Positions 53,014 through 63,267 of a stretch of DNA of 64,000 nucleotides are shown here, piece after piece. Every line of letters begins with the position of its first letter. Within the stretch, counting starts at the first letter, position 1. Location: assembly GCF_047246645.1 (NCBI RefSeq), contig NZ_JBFOKR010000024.1, positions 1 to 64,000 on the forward strand. The letters run 5' to 3'. The DNA is from Ferdinandcohnia sp047246645 (GTDB taxonomy: Bacteria > Bacillota > Bacilli > Bacillales > Bacillaceae_L). The translations under genes and the position numbers were made by a program. The notes beneath the pieces were generated by a model, which ran no database searches, was not told the DNA's origin, and was given only the letters and a program-made list of their open reading frames with translations.

Positions 53014-53032
53014 ATTAGTACCTAGTCATAAG
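53014..53032 (-). promoter_or_regulatory. FapR-like operator upstream of fabI
   Basis: ATTAGTACCTAGTCATAAG closely follows the FapR consensus (ATTAGTACCTGATACTAAT), with TATACT as -10 box just upstream on the minus strand. FapR releases this site when malonyl-CoA is high. Confidence 0.75.
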
Positions 53033-53060
53033 ACGAGTATATCATATGTTTTCCAAAAAG

Positions 53061-53087
53061 AAAACCGTGATATATAATCACGGTTTT
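53061..53087 (-). terminator. Terminator of the CPA2 gene
   Basis: AAAACCGTGA pairs with TCACGGTTTT. Confidence 0.85.
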
Positions 53088-53099
53088 AGTCAGATTTTC

Positions 53100-54953
53100 T
53101 TAGAATTCCATATCTACCTTTAATTCATCAACATATTCTCTTGAACCAGTCACAATCAAACGATCCCCAAGCTTAAGTTCAGTATCACCATGTGGAACAA
53201 TTGAATCTTTCCCTCTAAAGATACGAACAAAAATAACATCTCCGGTGAACGGGAAATTACGAAGCATTGTTCCATCGTACTTACTATTGTTCATATTAAT
53301 TTGGTAAAGTGCTTGTTCCTGGTTTGTTAAGATTGTCATAACACTTGGTGCTTCAATTAACGCGCGTAATAATGTATTCGTAGACATTAATAATGAGAAT
53401 ATATCAATATTAATTGCCTTTAGCTCTTCCGCCAGATCTCCTGTTTCAATTCTGGCAATTACACGATCTACTCCATAGAGTTTGGCAAACTTAGCAATTT
53501 CAGCATTTTTATCATCAGATCCTGTTGTAATAACCAAAATATCAACCTCAAAAACATTCGCTGCCTTTAGTGTCTGTAGCGAGTAGTCCTCAAGTTCAAC
53601 AATTTCAAAAATTGAATCTGACGTATTTTTATCAATTTTATCATCTTGCTTTGTGTGATAAATGGTTGATTCATATAGTTTTGAATTTAAATCCCGTGTT
53701 ACAGGTAACGTCATCTGATTTGCACCAATGAATGATACTTTGATAACAGGTTCCTCGACCTCTTGCTTTGGAAATAACTTTTTAAAGCCTATTGGTGAAA
53801 CGATACTTGCAATAACTGCTACTAAAATAAGTGCACCAGACATTCTATCATCAATTACACCCATTTTCTCTCCAACTGTAGCCGCAGCGATTACAAGAGA
53901 TAAAGTAGAAGTTAACAATGCACCTGCAGCAAGTGTCGTCTTCCAATCATACCAGCGTTTAATATAGATAATTGGTACAACTTTAGAAATTACTAAAGCA
54001 ATGAACAACAAAGGAATTAGTAACAGAATTTTAGGATCTTGGAAAAGAGCCCATAAATCCAGCTCGACCCCTATCATTACAAAAAAGATTGGGATTAAAA
54101 AACCATAACCAAACGAATCAAGCTTTTGGACCATTTCATGGTTCGGCGATAATAGTGAAACTAATACACCCGCTAAAAATGCTCCAAGAATATTTTCTGC
54201 TCCAATTGTCTCTGATAAAGCTACTAATATCATTATTAAAGCAAATATAGCCCTTGTTCCAATTTGTACAGTACCCTTTGACATAGTTTCTAAGAAGGAA
54301 CGATTTTGAAATCTTTTCCCTACAAAATAGAGCAAAACGCCCGCTCCGAATAAGATAAGAAGGAGCCACATATTTCCTTCTCCGCCACCATAAATGGAGG
54401 CAAAGACAGCCAGCAATATCATTGTAACTAAATCAGCCACAACAGCTACTAGTAAGATAATTTGACCTATATTGGTCTTCATTATTTGTTCATCCTTGAG
54501 AGTTGGAACAACTACCCCCAGGGATATAGTCGAAATTATTAGCGTCATTAAGAATGGATTCTCTGTAAACCCTGTCCATACAAATATATATGATAATAGC
54601 AAGGATAAAATAAATATTCCTGTAAATACAACAACTGACACTAAAAATGTATTAGGTGCCGCTTTACCACTCGGTAATTTTTCGCGTTTTTTACCACCCG
54701 CAAAAGCCGTAAAATCAATTTCAACGCCACTTAAAAACATTAAAAAGATAAATCCCAGTGTTGATAATGTTTCGAGCCACATATCTGGTTCAACAACGTC
54801 AAACCCACTTTTCCCAATAATAATACCCATAATTATTTCAGCCACTACAACTGGGATAATGCGGAGCTTGAACCTATGTAGTAAGAGTGGTGTTAAAAAA
54901 GCCACCACCATTACGATTACTAAAGATGTTAATGATACACCACCATGTTCCAT
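53100..54953 (-). CDS. CPA2 cation:proton antiporter with RCK domains
   Basis: A 617-residue protein: about twelve helices in the first 390 residues (Na+/H+ exchanger fold), then an RCK-N domain (VDILVITTGSDDKNAEIAKFAK) and a TrkA-C domain at the end (KLGDRLIVTGSREYVDELK). It matches the size of B. subtilis YjbQ and probably moves K+ or Na+ out in exchange for H+. AAGGGGG precedes the ATG. mgtE lies 32 bases upstream. Confidence 0.9.
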   Translation of the reverse strand: MEHGGVSLTSLVIVMVVAFLTPLLLHRFKLRIIPVVVAEIIMGIIIGKSGFDVVEPDMWLETLSTLGFIFLMFLSGVEIDFTAFAGGKKREKLPSGKAAPNTFLVSVVVFTGIFILSLLLSYIFVWTGFTENPFLMTLIISTISLGVVVPTLKDEQIMKTNIGQIILLVAVVADLVTMILLAVFASIYGGGEGNMWLLLILFGAGVLLYFVGKRFQNRSFLETMSKGTVQIGTRAIFALIMILVALSETIGAENILGAFLAGVLVSLLSPNHEMVQKLDSFGYGFLIPIFFVMIGVELDLWALFQDPKILLLIPLLFIALVISKVVPIIYIKRWYDWKTTLAAGALLTSTLSLVIAAATVGEKMGVIDDRMSGALILVAVIASIVSPIGFKKLFPKQEVEEPVIKVSFIGANQMTLPVTRDLNSKLYESTIYHTKQDDKIDKNTSDSIFEIVELEDYSLQTLKAANVFEVDILVITTGSDDKNAEIAKFAKLYGVDRVIARIETGDLAEELKAINIDIFSLLMSTNTLLRALIEAPSVMTILTNQEQALYQINMNNSKYDGTMLRNFPFTGDVIFVRIFRGKDSIVPHGDTELKLGDRLIVTGSREYVDELKVDMEF

Positions 54954-54985
54954 CGTTTACCCCCTTCACGTTCGCAACTTTATAA

Positions 54986-56362
54986 CTAATGACCTAAGTA
55001 ACTCATAAATAAAGTTGCCAATCCAAAATAAATTAAAATACTAATGATGTCATTAATTGTTGTAATGAATGGACCTGACGCAACAGCTGGATCAATTTTA
55101 AATCGATGCATGAGTAATGGAACTAATGCTCCTGCCAGTGTCGCGACTATAAGCGTAATAAATATAGAAAAACCAACAAGTAGTCCAAGGAAAAAGTCAC
55201 CTTTCCAGAAGTAGACGATTAGCATGATAATTGCTCCACAGATAGCACCCGTAATTACTCCTGTTCCCGCTTCACGAGCAATTAGCATTAACTTGTTTTC
55301 CTCTTCATCTTCTCCAATTGCAATTCGTCTAACCGCCACCGCTAATGCTTGAGTTCCAGTATTTCCAGCCATACCTGCAATTAAAGGAATGAACACCGCA
55401 AGGATTGCCACCTGATCTAATGTATCTTCAAATCGCCCGATTAAACTAGCTGTCATCATTCCAAGGAAAGAAAGAATAATTAACCACGGTAATCGTTTTT
55501 TAGCAGATGAAAGTATATTCTTATCTCCAGAGTCAACGTCTGTAATACCCGCAAGCTTTGAGTAATCATCCGACGCTTCTTCTTCCATTACATCAATAAT
55601 GTCATCGACGGTGATAATTCCTAGTAAATGATTTTGAAAATCAACTACCGGAACTGCCAAGAAGTTATAATCTCTCATTTTCCGGGCTACTTCTTCCTGG
55701 TCCTCACTTACTGAAACTGCTACCACCCTGTCATTCATGACTTCATGAACCATTGTATCATCGTCTGTGACGAGTAAATCACGAATCGATATTACTCCCA
55801 CTAGATGTTTTTCCTCATCAACAACGTATACATAATAAATCGTTTCTGCACGAGGTGCTTCTTTCTTTAATATTGCCATCGCAGACCTTAGAGTTTGATT
55901 TGAATGAATCGCAACATATTCCGTCGTCATGATACTACCAGCTGTATATTCTTCATAATGCAGGAGCTGTTTGATTTCTCCTGCAGCATCATCGTCCATT
56001 ATGGTTAAATAACTGGCCACTTGTTCTTTATCTAACTCATTCAATACGTCTACCGCATCATCCGCGTACATTTGTGCCAGCATATCTGCAACGAATGTAG
56101 GATTCATTTCTGATAGCAATTCTTCATATTCATTCTCATCTATCTCTAGATTTTCAAAGACCTCAGCCATTTCAGCAGGTGATAAGTAATGATATACATG
56201 CATTCTAGCATCCTTCGGCAATTTCGCGTAGAATTTTGCTCGTTCGTATGGATGTATATCTAAAAATAAAGTACGGAATTGGTCAATGTCTTGGTTTTCC
56301 AGAGCTTGAAGTAGCTGTTCAACTTCAAGTTGCTGTTGCTCTTTTTCTGTTGTTTCTTGCAT
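54986..56362 (-). CDS. mgtE: Magnesium transporter MgtE
   Basis: A 458-residue MgtE channel: N-terminal superhelical domain (residues about 10-125), two CBS domains (about 130-260, MTTEYVAIHSNQTL; MNDRVVAVSVSEDQ), a plug helix, and five membrane helices carrying GMAGNTGTQALAV. Cytoplasmic Mg2+ bound at the CBS domains closes the pore. GGGGGAG precedes the ATG. No M-box riboswitch is visible upstream. Confidence 0.93.
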   Translation of the reverse strand: MQETTEKEQQQLEVEQLLQALENQDIDQFRTLFLDIHPYERAKFYAKLPKDARMHVYHYLSPAEMAEVFENLEIDENEYEELLSEMNPTFVADMLAQMYADDAVDVLNELDKEQVASYLTIMDDDAAGEIKQLLHYEEYTAGSIMTTEYVAIHSNQTLRSAMAILKKEAPRAETIYYVYVVDEEKHLVGVISIRDLLVTDDDTMVHEVMNDRVVAVSVSEDQEEVARKMRDYNFLAVPVVDFQNHLLGIITVDDIIDVMEEEASDDYSKLAGITDVDSGDKNILSSAKKRLPWLIILSFLGMMTASLIGRFEDTLDQVAILAVFIPLIAGMAGNTGTQALAVAVRRIAIGEDEEENKLMLIAREAGTGVITGAICGAIIMLIVYFWKGDFFLGLLVGFSIFITLIVATLAGALVPLLMHRFKIDPAVASGPFITTINDIISILIYFGLATLFMSYLGH

Positions 56363-56365
56363 CAC

Positions 56366-56753
56366 TTTTTCTCCCCCCCAACAGCCTAACAGAATTTTTT
56401 TATACTTTAAACTGTTTACTTTATAGGATTATCAAGCATTAAGAATAAAATCACTTTTCTTATAATTTGCAAACACTCAAAAATAAGCTAAGATAGAAAT
56501 GATTATCAGAAAAGCACAAGCTCCTTGAATATAAACATTCAAAAAAAGCCAAGTCTTCATGTGCATTTGAAATCTAATGATGTATTTCTATAGATTTTTG
56601 AGTAAAACGGATTTATTTAACATCATTATTATCAGGTAAAGTATGTTATACTTTTCTATTAGATTAAATAAAAATTACAGCTGCGGAATAACTACTTATT
56701 CCCTTCTTCCTATGATATAAAACTTGCTTTATATTAGAAAGGATTTATTTTAT
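56366..56753. other. Divergent region mgtE/rodA
   Basis: About 390 AT-rich bases between divergent genes. A TATACT -10 box lies around 56648. No other element is evident. Confidence 0.4.
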
Positions 56754-57935
56754 ATGGACAAAGAAAATTCATTACAACAAAAACTTGACTATACATTATT
56801 GTTTATCTTATTTCTGATGGCCATTGTTAGTGCCGTTGCGATACAAAGTGCTCAGCCCTTTTTACCTGAAAAGCTGCAAAGTATTAATTTCATGGCTCAA
56901 CAAATTCAATGGTATGTCATCGGCAGTGTTGCAATTGCTATAACAATGGTTATTGACTTTGATAGGTTTAAAATGTTTTCATGGTATCTTTATGGTTTAG
57001 GTTTAATTTTATTGTTTGGACTTTTTGTAGAGAAATACATTGTAGACATTCCTTTTGCAACTAAAATTAAGGGAGCAACAAGCTGGTACAACTTACCTGG
57101 ATTTAGCTTCCAACCTTCAGAATTAATGAAAATTATTTTTATTATTGTTTTAAGTAAAATTATTGCTGACCATCGTGAAAAATACCCAATTAATATGGTA
57201 AGGGATGATCTGCTTTTAATCGGTAAGATTTTATTAGCCTCGGCTCCGCCCATCTTTCTACTTGTTAAGCAGCCAGATATGGGGATGACTATGGTATTTA
57301 TGTCTATAATGGCAACCCTTATTCTTGTTGCAGGTGTGAAGTGGAGAATTATATTCACTGTAGTATTTACAGGATTATTCGTTGTTTCCTTAGGGGTATT
57401 TTTATATTTTTATTTCCCCGACTTTTTCTTTAAGTATGTAATAAAAGATCCATATCAAATGGACCGTTTTTACGGTTGGCTGGCACCATATGAACATTCT
57501 GGTAATCAGGGACACCAACTAATCCGTTCATTATTAGCAGTAGGATCTGGTCAATTAAATGGTAAAGGATATCAAAGTTCCGAGGTTACCATTCCTGAAG
57601 GTCATACTGACTTTATATTTGCGGTAATCGCTGAACAATTTGGTTTTGTTGGTACAAGTATTATTATTTCCTTATTCTTCTTATTAATTTATCGAATGAT
57701 TCACATTGCACTTGAAAGTCACGATCCATTTGGAAGTTACCTTTGTGCAGGTGTAATTGGGATGATCACATTCCAAGTATTCCAAAACGTTGGTATGACA
57801 GTTGGTATTCTACCGATTACAGGGCTTCCATTACCTTTCATAAGCTATGGAGGAAGTTCTCTGGCGACCTATATGATTGCAATTGGAATTGTTCTAAATG
57901 TTCGATCAAGAACTAAGAAGTTTATGTTTGATTAA
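56754..57935 (+). CDS. rodA: SEDS-family glycan polymerase RodA
   Basis: A 393-residue SEDS protein with about ten helices, the catalytic loop EGHTDFIFAVIAEQFGFVG, and the closing LPLPFISYGGSSLATYMIAIG. The length equals B. subtilis RodA. It polymerises peptidoglycan glycan strands for cell elongation together with a class B PBP. I chose the ATG at 56754; an earlier in-frame ATG lacks a site. Confidence 0.9.
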   Translation: MDKENSLQQKLDYTLLFILFLMAIVSAVAIQSAQPFLPEKLQSINFMAQQIQWYVIGSVAIAITMVIDFDRFKMFSWYLYGLGLILLFGLFVEKYIVDIPFATKIKGATSWYNLPGFSFQPSELMKIIFIIVLSKIIADHREKYPINMVRDDLLLIGKILLASAPPIFLLVKQPDMGMTMVFMSIMATLILVAGVKWRIIFTVVFTGLFVVSLGVFLYFYFPDFFFKYVIKDPYQMDRFYGWLAPYEHSGNQGHQLIRSLLAVGSGQLNGKGYQSSEVTIPEGHTDFIFAVIAEQFGFVGTSIIISLFFLLIYRMIHIALESHDPFGSYLCAGVIGMITFQVFQNVGMTVGILPITGLPLPFISYGGSSLATYMIAIGIVLNVRSRTKKFMFD

Positions 57936-57955
57936 TAAATTAGTTAATGCATACT

Positions 57956-58000
57956 AAAATGGCGTCTACTTTCTTATAATATGGAAAGTGACGTCATTTT
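57956..58000 (+). terminator. rodA terminator
   Basis: AAAATGGCGTC/ACTTTC pairs with GAAAGT/GACGTCATTTT and is followed by Ts. Confidence 0.8.
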
Positions 58001-58022
58001 TTTATAGAAAGGTGCTCGAAGA

Positions 58023-58763
58023 ATGAAACTAGATATAGTTGGTGACATCCATGGTTGCTTTGAAGAGTTTAAACTGTTAACAGAACAGCTTGGGTACATT
58101 TGGGACACAGGCTTACCTATACATAAAGAAGGACGGAAATTAGCGTTTGTTGGTGATCTTACTGATCGAGGACCACATTCGTTAAAAGTTGTAGACATCG
58201 TGTATAAACTAGTTGTACAGGAAAAAATGTCTTATTACGTACCAGGCAATCATTGTAATAAGCTTTACCGTTTTTTAATTGGCAACAAAGTACAGGCAAC
58301 TCACGGCCTGGAAACTACAGTCGCTGAATACGAAGCACTTGATTCAAAAAACAAACAAAAACTTCGAAATCAATTTACTAACCTCTATGAGTCAGCTCCC
58401 CTCTATCACGTGCTTGATAATGGGAAATTAGTAATTGCGCATGCTGGGATACGAGAAGACTATATAGGGCGGAGTGATAAAAAAGTAAAAACATTCGTGT
58501 TGTACGGAGATATAACTGGTAAAAACAATCCAGATGGAACACCTGAGAGGCGAGATTGGGCAAAGTATTACAAAGGCTCAGCTTGGGTTGTATACGGACA
58601 TACACCTGTACGAGAGCCGCGGACAATAAACAATACAATCAATATTGACACGGGTGCTGTCTTTGGGGGAAAGCTAACAGCACTACGATATCCAGAAATT
58701 GAGACTGTTTCAATACCTTCCTCTATGCCGTACGTTGAAGAAAAATTTCGATCATTTGATTAG
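58023..58763 (+). CDS. prpE: Bis(5'-nucleosyl)-tetraphosphatase PrpE
   Basis: A 246-residue metallophosphatase: GDIHGCFEEF, GDLTDRGPHS, GNHCNKL and a late GHTP. The family cleaves asymmetrical Ap4A, and in B. subtilis PrpE affects spore germination. AAAGGTG precedes the ATG. Convergent with yjbO, as in B. subtilis. Confidence 0.92.
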   Translation: MKLDIVGDIHGCFEEFKLLTEQLGYIWDTGLPIHKEGRKLAFVGDLTDRGPHSLKVVDIVYKLVVQEKMSYYVPGNHCNKLYRFLIGNKVQATHGLETTVAEYEALDSKNKQKLRNQFTNLYESAPLYHVLDNGKLVIAHAGIREDYIGRSDKKVKTFVLYGDITGKNNPDGTPERRDWAKYYKGSAWVVYGHTPVREPRTINNTINIDTGAVFGGKLTALRYPEIETVSIPSSMPYVEEKFRSFD

Positions 58764-58861
58764 TTTAATTCTGATTTTGCTTTGGAGTAAGAACTGCAAT
58801 CCTGTGAAAGAAGAGCGGCAAGAGAAATGATTGACACGCTATACCATGAAGATTAAAAAGG

Positions 58862-58887
58862 AATGCCTATCAGAAATGATAGGCATT
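58862..58887. terminator. Terminator of yjbO (bidirectional)
   Basis: AATGCCTATCA pairs with TGATAGGCATT. Confidence 0.85.
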
Positions 58888-59793
58888 TTACAAGTACAGA
58901 TTAATTTTGTGCAATAACTCCATCATATCACTCGGTAATCCCGCATAAAACGTTACCTCTTTTTCAAAAATTGGATGCCAGAAGGTTAACATGCGACAAT
59001 GCAATGCTTGACGATTTATAAAAGATCGGTCACCACCATATAAATCATCACCAGCTATTGGATGACCTAAATAAGAAAGATGTACACGAATTTGATGGGT
59101 CCTACCTGTTTCTAGTTGAAGGTAAACATGTGTCCAGTCCTTGTTTGCATGATGAACTTGATAATGTGTTATCGCTTTTTGACCATCTTCCCGAACTTGG
59201 CGTTCGATGATACTGTCATCTCTTCTGCCAATTGGAGCATTGATTGTACCTATTTTTTCCTGGAGTAACCCATGGACTATTGCCTCGTACGATCTTTTTA
59301 AAGTTCCATCCTTTTGCTGCTGCGATAGTAAATGATGAACATGTCTGTGGTTTGCAACTAACAACAGCCCTGACGTATCCTTATCGAGACGATTTACAAG
59401 ATGAACAGTAGTTCCCAAACCTGTAGTTTGATAATAATAAAGCAGTGCATTTGCTAAGCTACCACTAGGTTTATCTCTTGAAGGAATTGATTGCTGATTC
59501 GACGGCTTGTTCACCACAATAACATACGGGTCTTCGTAGACGATATTGAGATGAATATTCTCTGCCTTCAAATCTTTACTTGGTTCTTCTGGAGGAAAGA
59601 CTACCTTTAACATGTCACCTTCATTAAGGATATGTCGGACATTTATCGGCTCATTGTTACAAAATATTCCGCCTCCAGCAAACTTAATATCCGTTAATGC
59701 TGTTTTTGAAATTGCATTTTCTTTAAGAAATTCTCTAACTAATTTACCTTCGTCATTGTTGGTGATTTCCCATTCAAGTGTAAAAGGAGTCAC
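58888..59793 (-). CDS. yjbO: RluD-family pseudouridine synthase
   Basis: A 301-residue RNA pseudouridine synthase with an N-terminal S4-like region and the catalytic HLVNRLDKDTSGLLLVA, then LETGRTHQIRVHL. The start is GTG after AGAAGGGA. It is the last gene of a yjbL-yjbM-nadF-yjbO run with short gaps. Confidence 0.92.
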   Translation of the reverse strand: MTPFTLEWEITNNDEGKLVREFLKENAISKTALTDIKFAGGGIFCNNEPINVRHILNEGDMLKVVFPPEEPSKDLKAENIHLNIVYEDPYVIVVNKPSNQQSIPSRDKPSGSLANALLYYYQTTGLGTTVHLVNRLDKDTSGLLLVANHRHVHHLLSQQQKDGTLKRSYEAIVHGLLQEKIGTINAPIGRRDDSIIERQVREDGQKAITHYQVHHANKDWTHVYLQLETGRTHQIRVHLSYLGHPIAGDDLYGGDRSFINRQALHCRMLTFWHPIFEKEVTFYAGLPSDMMELLHKINLYL

Positions 59794-59836
59794 GATACAT
59801 TATCCCTTCTTGATCATTTCTAAGTTGTCGTGTTTC

Positions 59837-60631
59837 TCAATCCGCGATAAAGGAGTCCCTAACCCGCTTCCAAAAAGGAAATGGACGGAATCTTGCAAAT
59901 CTGATTTTTTCAGATGCTACTCGACACTGAATTGATTTTACATCTTTATGTAATAACGTTAGATGATCAATGGTAATATGAAAATCAACATCATTTACTG
60001 GCTTTAATAAGCAAGTATGATGGTTTGGTAAAATCAATGGAGAGCCAATTGTACGAAACACCCTATTATTAATTGATGCCATTTCAGCAACCTGTATGGC
60101 TTCGATTGCTGGATGCAAAATTGCTCCACCAAGGGCCTTATTATAAGCTGTACTTCCTGATGGCGTTGAAATACATAATCCATCTCCACGGAATGTTTCA
60201 AAGAGTTGACCTTTGATCTCAAGGTCCATAACTAGAGAACCTTCAACACTTTTAACTGTACATTCATTCAAGGCTAAATATCTTGCTTCTCTACCGCCAT
60301 TAATATAACGAATAATTACTTCCAACAGTGGATATTCAACAACTTGGTATGGAGTTTTAGCAATCGCTATAACCAGTTTTTCGATCTCTTCTGGTACCCA
60401 ATCGGCATAGAATCCTAAATGACCAGTGTGCACTCCAACAAATGCTGTCTTATCTAAACGGCTACGATAGCGATGAAACGCATAAAGAAGTGTTCCATCT
60501 CCTCCAACAGATACGACTATATCTGGTTGGTCCTCATCATATATTAATTGAAAGTCCATTAAATATGTTTTTATTTTTTGCATCAACGTGTTCGACGTTG
60601 AATCGCCCTTAGAAGTAACAGCAAATTTCAT
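59837..60631 (-). CDS. nadF: NAD kinase
   Basis: A 264-residue NAD kinase with the GGDGTLLYAFHR catalytic motif (about residues 44-55) and GDGLCISTPSGSTAYNKALGG. It makes NADP from NAD. It corresponds to B. subtilis PpnKA (NadF). The gene lies 26 bases after the (p)ppGpp synthetase gene. Confidence 0.94.
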   Translation of the reverse strand: MKFAVTSKGDSTSNTLMQKIKTYLMDFQLIYDEDQPDIVVSVGGDGTLLYAFHRYRSRLDKTAFVGVHTGHLGFYADWVPEEIEKLVIAIAKTPYQVVEYPLLEVIIRYINGGREARYLALNECTVKSVEGSLVMDLEIKGQLFETFRGDGLCISTPSGSTAYNKALGGAILHPAIEAIQVAEMASINNRVFRTIGSPLILPNHHTCLLKPVNDVDFHITIDHLTLLHKDVKSIQCRVASEKIRFARFRPFPFWKRVRDSFIAD

Positions 60632-60657
60632 GATCTAACACCCTATCCTTTACGAAT

Positions 60658-61293
60658 TTATTCAGTGTCCTGTGCATCATTTTTTCTTGAAAAAATCACT
60701 TGCGCTTCTTGTATTTCACCACGGATTTGAGACATCTCTTCATCTAGACGAAAAGCTGCTTCAGCTGCACGCTGTAGTCTTTCTTCAATTTCCTTTGGAA
60801 ACCTACCACTATATTTATAGTTAAGGGAATGTTCAATCGTTGCCCAAAAGTTCATAGCAAGGGTACGGACTTGTATTTCAACAAGTATTTTCTTCTCACC
60901 ATTAATCGTTTGGACTGGATAGAGAATAACGAGATGATAAGACCGATAACCACTTTCCTTTTTTTGAGTAATATAATTTCGCTCTTCGATTATCTCAAAA
61001 TCATTTCTCTTCCGAAGAAGTTCAACTACACCCTTAATGTCATCAACAAATTGACACATCATTCTAAGTCCTGCAATATCTTGCATTTCTTCTTCTAGCT
61101 TAGTAAGGGGGATCTTTTTCTTATCTGCTTTATCTATAATACTAGGGATTGGTTTTACCCTTCCGGTAACAAATTCGATTGGTGAATGTATCCCTTGAAT
61201 CTCAAACTGATTTCTCATCCCTTTTAGTTTGATTTTAAGCTCATCAACAGCTTGCTTATATGGAGCTAAAAAGAGATCCCAGTCTTTAATCAT
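60658..61293 (-). CDS. yjbM: Small (p)ppGpp synthetase, YjbM/SasB-like
   Basis: A 211-residue RelA/SpoT-synthetase domain protein without hydrolase or ACT domains: DIAGLRMMCQFVDDI, SGYRSYHLVI, and EIQVRTLAMNFWATIEHSLNYK. It makes (p)ppGpp from GTP/GDP and ATP, being controlled by transcription and allostery. GGAGGGG precedes the ATG. Confidence 0.94.
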   Translation of the reverse strand: MIKDWDLFLAPYKQAVDELKIKLKGMRNQFEIQGIHSPIEFVTGRVKPIPSIIDKADKKKIPLTKLEEEMQDIAGLRMMCQFVDDIKGVVELLRKRNDFEIIEERNYITQKKESGYRSYHLVILYPVQTINGEKKILVEIQVRTLAMNFWATIEHSLNYKYSGRFPKEIEERLQRAAEAAFRLDEEMSQIRGEIQEAQVIFSRKNDAQDTE

Positions 61294-61325
61294 AATAGCC
61301 CCTCCATCCGTCTTATCACAATAAC

Positions 61326-61697
61326 TTAGAGGAAAATCTCCTCTACTTTATGTACCATATCATCACCATAGTTTGCATTACCTTCTATGTTATGTAATAA
61401 ATATTTTATCTCAGGTATGATATTTGTTAACTCAATATTAGTATCATCAAGAATTAGATTTACTTGCTGTTCAGTTTCAATTACTTCCTTTAAAAATGGC
61501 CATATTTCAGATGGCAAACTTACATATATAAACTCTTGTTCATTTTCCAGCTTATAAATAAAAGCTAAAGAGTCAGAGTCGACTAACATCTCTCCGGTCG
61601 CGCGTAAAGTGCCTGTATCTAGGGCTGGATTAATACCTTCCAGCTCTAATCTATTGTCTAACTTACGGAACTTATTAATCTCAATTCTTTTCTGCAT
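61326..61697 (-). CDS. yjbL: Conserved protein YjbL-like
   Basis: A 123-residue soluble protein with no known motif (FIYVSLPSEIWPFLKEVIE is the clearest conserved part). The assignment rests on size and on position before yjbM, as in B. subtilis. AAAGGAG precedes the ATG. Confidence 0.75.
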   Translation of the reverse strand: MQKRIEINKFRKLDNRLELEGINPALDTGTLRATGEMLVDSDSLAFIYKLENEQEFIYVSLPSEIWPFLKEVIETEQQVNLILDDTNIELTNIIPEIKYLLHNIEGNANYGDDMVHKVEEIFL

Positions 61698-61909
61698 TTT
61701 AATCTCCTTTCAGGCAAGCAAAGGTCACCTGTAAAAACAAAGTCCACTTTAAAAGAACCACATTCTGTAAATCCAATCTATATTTTAACATATGTACATC
61801 CATTCTATAAAGAAATCATGTTGTGTTGTAAATTTTTCAGTTTTACAATGGTCCTTATGAATAATGGTATAATAAACAAAAAATATATATAAAGGAAGAT
61901 ATGAATTTT

Positions 61910-62521
61910 ATGGTACAAGAATTAGAAATTGAATTTAAAAATATCCTAACTGAAGCAGAATATCATAACCTTTTATCAGCATTTTCTATATCTCCTGAAC
62001 AAGTTAACATGCAGGAAAATTTTTATTTTGATACCCCTTCCTTCGCTTTGAAAGAGATAGGTTGCGCCCTGCGAATTCGCGAAAAAAATGCCGGGTACAC
62101 CTTAACTCTAAAACAGCCAGTTGAAAAAGGACTTTTGGAGACACATCAAACTCTCTCTAATGAAGAAGCAAAAAGTATGTTAGATGGAGCAAGTTTAATA
62201 GAGGGTCAAATTACGGATATAATTAGGGATCTATCAATTGATCCACTAGAAATAACATTCTTTGGTTCTCTTCAAACAAAACGAGCAGAAGTTAAGTACA
62301 AACAGGGGCTTCTTGTATTGGATGCAAGTTACTATTTAAATCATCAAGACTTCGAGGTAGAATATGAAGTAACAGATGAAAAAATAGGACATGCTCGGTT
62401 TTTAGAACTATTATCTACTCACAGTATTCCTGTTCGGAAAACAGAGAACAAGATACGTAGATTCTACAACCGAAAAAAGCAGATTCTATTGGGAGAGAAC
62501 TCAAATGAAAATAGATTTTAA
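61910..62521 (+). CDS. yjbK: CYTH-domain protein YjbK-like
   Basis: A 203-residue CYTH (triphosphate tunnel) protein: ELEIEFKN with the EXEXK signature near residue 4, ALRIREKNAGYTLTLKQ, and a late EVEYEVTD. Family members hydrolyse triphosphates or bind nucleotides. I chose the second ATG (MVQELEIEF), as the homologue starts there. cwlQ overlaps its end. Confidence 0.88.
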   Translation: MVQELEIEFKNILTEAEYHNLLSAFSISPEQVNMQENFYFDTPSFALKEIGCALRIREKNAGYTLTLKQPVEKGLLETHQTLSNEEAKSMLDGASLIEGQITDIIRDLSIDPLEITFFGSLQTKRAEVKYKQGLLVLDASYYLNHQDFEVEYEVTDEKIGHARFLELLSTHSIPVRKTENKIRRFYNRKKQILLGENSNENRF

Positions 62522-63125
62522 AGTAATGATGGAGCTCCAGGCTCTTCGTAACTTTTCTACAACCGATACAAACTCAACAACAGAAGAACCGATTTTTAAA
62601 GATTTACTGACACAGCTATTATCAGAGACATCTCAAAGTACTCAAGCTAAATCGAATAGTATTCGTTCACAGGTAAATGCGTTAAACGCTAGTATGCCTT
62701 ATATGCCTGTCTCCTTTTCGAATCTATCCACTACAGCTAGTCAAACGCCAACAAGGTTTGATGATTTAATTGAGAATGCAGCCCAAAGGTATAATGTTGA
62801 TTCAAACTTAATAAAATCGGTTATTAAACACGAATCAAACTTTAACCCTGACGCTAAAAGTCATGCAGGAGCTACCGGACTTATGCAACTAATGCCAGCT
62901 ACTGCTCGGGGACTAGGTGTTACAAACCCTAGCGATCCGGCACAAAACATTGAAGCAGGTACAAAATATTTACGTAACATGCTTGATCGGTACAATGGAG
63001 ATGTATCACTCGCACTAGCTGCATACAATGCAGGACCTGGCAACGTTGACAAATATGCCGGAATACCGCCTTTTAAAGAAACACAAAACTATGTTAAAAA
63101 GGTTTTATCAACTTATATGGGGTAA
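62505..63125 (+). CDS. cwlQ: Lytic transglycosylase CwlQ
   Basis: A 206-residue protein: polar N-terminal region (1-85), then an SLT domain with catalytic Glu in SVIKHESNFNP, AGATGLMQLMPATARGLG, and ALAAYNAGPGNV. No signal peptide is evident. It overlaps yjbK by 17 bases and has GGGAGAG before the ATG. It corresponds to YjbJ/CwlQ, a bifunctional muramidase/transglycosylase. Confidence 0.9.
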   Translation: MKIDFKVMMELQALRNFSTTDTNSTTEEPIFKDLLTQLLSETSQSTQAKSNSIRSQVNALNASMPYMPVSFSNLSTTASQTPTRFDDLIENAAQRYNVDSNLIKSVIKHESNFNPDAKSHAGATGLMQLMPATARGLGVTNPSDPAQNIEAGTKYLRNMLDRYNGDVSLALAAYNAGPGNVDKYAGIPPFKETQNYVKKVLSTYMG

Positions 63126-63130
63126 ATTAA

Positions 63131-63161
63131 AAGAAGTGATTTCACGAAGAATTCACTTCTT
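63131..63161 (+). terminator. cwlQ terminator
   Basis: AAGAAGTGA pairs with TCACTTCTT, followed by a T run. Confidence 0.85.
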
Positions 63162-63267
63162 TTTTTGTATTCCAAAATTTTCATATGCGTTTTAGTGCGC
63201 TTTATTTGAGATATATCTCGTCCACTGATAAACTATTTATACAATTAGATTAAAAGGAGTTATCAAC

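Noticed and set aside
56366..56600. Possible M-box riboswitch before mgtE
   Set aside because: None of the conserved M-box blocks or a terminator hairpin is visible.
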